A stretch of 8,963 nucleotides of DNA from Candidatus Portnoybacteria bacterium CG_4_10_14_0_2_um_filter_44_20 (GTDB lineage Bacteria; Patescibacteriota; Minisyncoccia; Portnoybacterales; GCA-002795985), in NCBI GenBank assembly GCA_002792395.1, contig PFOG01000206.1, positions 1-8,963 of the forward strand, read 5' to 3'. Made by a program: the position numbers and the translations under genes. Shown here one piece after another: positions 6,098 through 8,963 of this stretch; positions within the stretch are counted from its first letter, which is position 1, and every line of letters begins with the position of its first letter. The notes below the pieces were generated by a model that was not told the origin of the DNA, ran no database searches, and saw only the letters and a list, made by a program, of their open reading frames with translations.

Positions 6098-7510
6098 TTA
6101 ATCCAATCTTGTCGAGCCGTCGTAGGGAATAAAACCGTTTAATTTCCGGCTGTGGCGCGGCGCGATAAATAATTGTTTCTTTTCATCAATATATCGGAGC
6201 AGATCATCGCGAACGCTTTCGTCGGCGATATGAGCCAAGGCGCGCGCCTTGCAACCAGCACCCAATCCCCGCAAGTCTGCAACACCATGTTCGGTAACAA
6301 CCGCGATATTGTCAAAACTGCAGGCCGTTAAAGTAACTCCAGCCGGATGTGCTTTAACGATCTTAGTGATCCCGCTGGTAGTCGTGCTCAGCATAACGAT
6401 AATCGCTACGCCATATCGGGGGTCATTCAAGGCGCGGACAAAATCCGGCTGGCCGCCAACACCGCCGTAATAGCGCGTCTGATCAATGTAATCCGCCCAG
6501 ACATTACCGCCCAAATCAACGCCCACCGCAGTATTAATGGAAATAAAAGGAAACCGCTCACTGCCATTGGCCCGGATAATGTGGGCCGCGTTAGTATAGG
6601 TGCAAGGCCGCAACTGAAGATCGGGTCTCATATTGGCGAATTCGTATAATACATTCGATCCCAAAAGCAGACTAGTCGTGCTATACCACCGGTTCATTTC
6701 CTTATGGCGATTAGTGATAATGCCTTCTTTTTGCAGAGACATTAGACCATCGCCGTAAAGCTCTGTTTGGCAACCCAAATCTCTAGGCCGAGCATCCTTT
6801 ATTAAAGACGCGATCGCATCCGTGATCTCGCCGATGCCAATTTGTAGCGTAACGCCATCCCTGATAAAATGTTTGACAATTAATTCTCCTGCACGCCGGA
6901 TACCCTGTCTGGCACGCCGTGGCAAATCCTCAAGGCCGGTAACATAAGGATGAATCCCTCGAATGCCATCATCAACAATAAGATAATCAATCGATGACTT
7001 ATCGAGATTCCCCCCCAATACAAAGGGCATTCCGTCGTCCATCTCGGCGATTACCAGCTGAGCGTTATCGATCGCCGTATACATCGCTTCCAAGGACGGC
7101 CCCAAATTATATATTCCGCTCCGGGGATCTTTAGTAACTCTGGTAATAACAACATCCGGTTGGAATGGACGGTCTTTGCCGATCATACTTTCCAGATTGG
7201 CCAGCGTGCAAGGCAAATAATAGGCGTGGCCTTCATTAACCGCCTTCCGCATCGCCGCCCCGGAAAAAATCGAATAGGCCATTATTTTGTCCTGCAGGCT
7301 AGCCTCGACGTAAGGCACTTCGCCCAGCAACAACAAAGAAACCATTCTCATGAAAGGCAATTGCGCGCCCGTTTTGATATAGTTTGTTAGAGCAATAAGC
7401 GAAGCGGTTGGCGTAACGGCATTAGACGCCACATAGCAGGTAATATACTTTTTGCCTTTAAATTTTTCTGCGATCACAGAACCAATTTCATTCAGCCTGA
7501 TAGTCTGCAT
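6098..7510 (-). CDS. Acetyl-CoA hydrolase/CoA-transferase family protein
   Basis: From the ATG at 7510 the product is 470 residues. It belongs to the acetyl-CoA hydrolase/transferase family (Cat1, Cat2, 4-hydroxybutyrate CoA-transferase, acetate:succinate CoA-transferase). The C-terminal half is typical: LQIGIGEITDAI, then QTELYGDGLMSLQKEGIITN with the likely catalytic Glu in TELYGDG, and VVTEHGVADLRG near the end. In the family this Glu forms a covalent glutamyl-CoA intermediate while CoA moves between an acyl-CoA and a carboxylate. The N-terminal half is less typical: the usual MPRT-x-G segment reads MPFVLGGNLDKSSID. The start was chosen because GGGAGGGG (7526-7519) lies 8 nt upstream; the TTG at 7528 overlaps that site. 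With the thiolase and transporter it suggests short organic acid activation or release. The acid is not identifiable. Confidence 0.88.
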   Translation of the reverse strand: MQTIRLNEIGSVIAEKFKGKKYITCYVASNAVTPTASLIALTNYIKTGAQLPFMRMVSLLLLGEVPYVEASLQDKIMAYSIFSGAAMRKAVNEGHAYYLPCTLANLESMIGKDRPFQPDVVITRVTKDPRSGIYNLGPSLEAMYTAIDNAQLVIAEMDDGMPFVLGGNLDKSSIDYLIVDDGIRGIHPYVTGLEDLPRRARQGIRRAGELIVKHFIRDGVTLQIGIGEITDAIASLIKDARPRDLGCQTELYGDGLMSLQKEGIITNRHKEMNRWYSTTSLLLGSNVLYEFANMRPDLQLRPCTYTNAAHIIRANGSERFPFISINTAVGVDLGGNVWADYIDQTRYYGGVGGQPDFVRALNDPRYGVAIIVMLSTTTSGITKIVKAHPAGVTLTACSFDNIAVVTEHGVADLRGLGAGCKARALAHIADESVRDDLLRYIDEKKQLFIAPRHSRKLNGFIPYDGSTRLD

Positions 7511-7570
7511 ATCTTTTTCCCCTCCCAAAGGTTATTTCTTTTTCAAGGTTCTTTGATATTAAAATGACAC

Positions 7571-7598
7571 ATTATTTTAAAAAAAGCAAGGGGAACAA
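7571..7598 (-). promoter_or_regulatory. Possible promoter for the CoA-transferase gene
   Basis: On the minus strand, TTGTTC (7598-7593) and AATAAT (7576-7571) are 16 bp apart. The -10 matches five of six consensus bases, the -35 only three. The site follows the thiolase terminator, so a second promoter here would make sense. An imperfect 20-bp palindrome (7560-7579, TAAAAT...ATTTTA) overlaps the -10 and could be an operator. Confidence 0.3.
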
Positions 7599-7605
7599 AC
7601 CGTAT

Positions 7606-7632
7606 GCAAAAAGACGGGCATATGCCCGTCTT
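7606..7632 (-). terminator. Palindromic terminator after the thiolase gene
   Basis: A perfect 22-bp palindrome (7611-7632; arms AAGACGGGCAT and its reverse complement) begins 7 bases beyond the thiolase stop. On the minus strand TTTTTGC follows at once. On the plus strand it is followed by TGAATTTTTT, so it could also act in that direction. It makes a separate thiolase transcript likely, with any read-through feeding the downstream genes. Confidence 0.85.
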
Positions 7633-7639
7633 GAATTTT

Positions 7640-8821
7640 TTATCTCTCGACAATTAACGAAACTGCCTCTCCGCCGCCGAGACACAGACTTGCCATGCCT
7701 CTTTTGGCATCTCTCTGTTTCATCGCGTGCAGAAGCGTCACCAAAATTCTGGCTCCGCTGGCGCCAATCGGATGGCCCAGAGCGACCGCTCCGCCGTTGA
7801 CGTTAACCTTGGCCGGATCGATCCCTAGAGCGTTAATCACCGCGACGCTGGAAGTCGAAAAGGCTTCATTGATCTCGTGCAAATCGATGTCCTTTTCCCG
7901 TAGCGCCGCCTTGCTCAAGGCCTTAGGAATGGAAAAAATGGGCGCTACCAGAATCATTTCTAATTCAATTCCGGCTGTGCCTTGGGCAACAATTGTCGCC
8001 AACGGTTTGATTTCTAACTCCGTCGCCTTCTCTTCGGACATGACCAGGACCGCCGCGGCGCCATCGGATATTTTCGAAGCGTTACCGGCTGTCACCTGAC
8101 CATCTTTTTCTTTAGTAAAGACCGGGCGGAACTTGGCCAAGATTTCCAAGCTGGTCTGCTGAGGCGTTTCGTCCGTTGCGAAAACAATTGGATCACCCTT
8201 TTTCTGCGAAATCTCTATCGGAACAATTTCTTCTATAAAATTTCCGGCGCCAATAGCCGCAAGAGCCTTCTGATAAGAAGCGATAGCAAATTCATCCGCC
8301 TCCGCCCGACTAATGCCGTATTTTTTCGCCACCAGCTCCGCAGCATAGCCCATATGAAAATCGCTGATCATGTCCCAAAGGCCGTCGATAATCATTCCGT
8401 CGATTAGTTTGTTATGGCCCATGCGATAACCGGTTCTGGCGTTCGGCAGGTAATAAGGAGCCAAGCTCATATTTTCCATGCCGCCGGCAACAACGATATC
8501 TGCTTCGCCAGAAACAATACGACTATGAGCGAGCATAATCGCCATCAAACCGGAACCGCAAACCTTATTGATAGTCAACGCGGCCACGCCAAGCGGCAAA
8601 CCAGCTCGCAGCATTGCCTGTCGGGCCGGGTTTTGCCCAAGACCGGCGGGCAGGACATTACCCATGATCACTTCGTCAACCAAATTTTTTCCCAGCTTTG
8701 CCCGTCGAAGAACTTCCGCGATCACGATCGCGCCCAACTGCGTTGCCGGCATTTCTTTCAGGGTTCCCAGAAAATTTCCAATCGCGGTTCTAGCTGCCGA
8801 AGCAATAACAACCTTCTTCAT
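7640..8821 (-). CDS. Thiolase, probable acetyl-CoA C-acetyltransferase
   Basis: The 393-residue length is normal for a biosynthetic-type thiolase, which reversibly joins two acetyl-CoA to acetoacetyl-CoA in the cytoplasm. All catalytic features are visible: the acylated Cys88 in [12 protein letters not shown] at 318-321, His350 in [14 protein letters not shown], and the second Cys380 in [16 protein letters not shown] (156-162) and the glycine-rich [10 protein letters not shown] are also typical. Odd points: the usual Pro-x-x-Met-Gly-x-Gly-Pro segment reads LEMILVAP (287-294), and the C-terminal Cys motif has GGGEAVS instead of the common GGGQG. The ATG at 8821 has AAGGAGG 11 bases upstream (9-12 nt window) and a clear promoter. 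It is the first gene of the cluster. Acetoacetyl-CoA specificity is likely, but other 3-ketoacyl-CoA substrates are possible. Confidence 0.92.
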   Translation of the reverse strand: MKKVVIASAARTAIGNFLGTLKEMPATQLGAIVIAEVLRRAKLGKNLVDEVIMGNVLPAGLGQNPARQAMLRAGLPLGVAALTINKVCGSGLMAIMLAHSRIVSGEADIVVAGGMENMSLAPYYLPNARTGYRMGHNKLIDGMIIDGLWDMISDFHMGYAAELVAKKYGISRAEADEFAIASYQKALAAIGAGNFIEEIVPIEISQKKGDPIVFATDETPQQTSLEILAKFRPVFTKEKDGQVTAGNASKISDGAAAVLVMSEEKATELEIKPLATIVAQGTAGIELEMILVAPIFSIPKALSKAALREKDIDLHEINEAFSTSSVAVINALGIDPAKVNVNGGAVALGHPIGASGARILVTLLHAMKQRDAKRGMASLCLGGGEAVSLIVER

Positions 8822-8832
8822 CTGCTCTCTAT

Positions 8833-8839
8833 CCTCCTT
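8833..8839 (-). promoter_or_regulatory. Strong Shine-Dalgarno site of the thiolase gene
   Basis: AAGGAGG on the minus strand, 11 bases before the ATG at 8821. It is the best SD in the window and supports that start. Confidence 0.8.
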
Positions 8840-8884
8840 AAGTTTTATAAATTTTCAACAATGATTTTTAATGAGCTTACCAGC

Positions 8885-8913
8885 ATTTTGGGATTTTTTT
8901 TTGAATTTGTCAA
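8885..8913 (-). promoter_or_regulatory. Sigma-70-type promoter of the thiolase gene
   Basis: On the minus strand a perfect TTGACA -35 box (8913-8908) is followed by a 17-bp spacer holding a run of nine A and by CAAAAT (8890-8885), which matches four of six -10 bases. Transcription would start near 8878, giving a leader of about 55 nt. CAAGCATGCCCTTG (8911-8924), with CAAG/CTTG ends around GCATGC, touches the -35 box and could bind a regulator. That last point is a guess. Confidence 0.65.
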
Positions 8914-8963
8914 GCATGCCCTTGAAATTTACAGTAAGTATGTTATTTTAATCCTAAATAGTA

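Noticed and set aside
7511..7528. Upstream TTG start for the CoA-transferase
   Set aside because: It overlaps the purine-rich ribosome site that is correctly placed for the ATG at 7510.

Overview
This is a bacterial window: compact genes, Shine-Dalgarno (SD) sites before several starts, and rho-independent terminators. No gene here fixes the taxon. The mix of a thiolase, an acyl-CoA hydrolase/transferase and an OFA-type carboxylate transporter beside several unrecognisable small proteins would suit an anaerobic, fermentative or syntrophic bacterium, or a candidate-phylum genome from a metagenome. That is an inference.

Layout, left to right. Positions 1-108 hold three tandem 34-bp units, each with a perfect 7-bp hairpin. 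They lie about 85 bp upstream of a plus-strand NYN/LabA-type (PIN-like) nuclease gene (194-760). A shared bidirectional terminator (780-809) separates it from two minus-strand genes: a membrane-anchored coiled-coil protein (831-1238) and an unrecognised protein with one hydrophobic segment (1367-2005).

Positions 2080 to about 3380 hold the remains of a minus-strand cationic amino acid transporter (APC superfamily). It has an in-frame TAA at 2878-2880, and its first roughly 45-50 residues, including the first membrane helix, are missing. At the break (about 3370-3390) it abuts, head to head, a plus-strand two-gene unit (about 3361-4357). This unit is richer in G+C, and its first gene also appears to lack its 5' end. 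It is therefore either a real rearrangement scar or an assembly misjoin. The unit ends in its own terminator (4380-4410).

The right half is a minus-strand metabolic cluster. A thiolase (8821-7640) has a good TTGACA-N17-CAAAAT promoter and its own palindromic terminator. A CoA hydrolase/transferase (7510-6098) follows. A terminator-like hairpin comes next, then an OFA-family MFS transporter (6023-4767), which overlaps a small predicted beta-alpha-beta-beta-alpha-beta protein (4783-4520). Together they could import or export a short organic acid, activate it by CoA transfer, and join or cleave acetyl units. No beta-oxidation dehydrogenase or hydratase is present, so the pathway cannot be fixed.

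I see no CRISPR array, tRNA, rRNA, transposase or clear defence system. The most notable points are the hairpin array, the double-damaged permease and its junction with the unknown two-gene unit, and the hairpin and overlapping small gene within the acid-CoA cluster.
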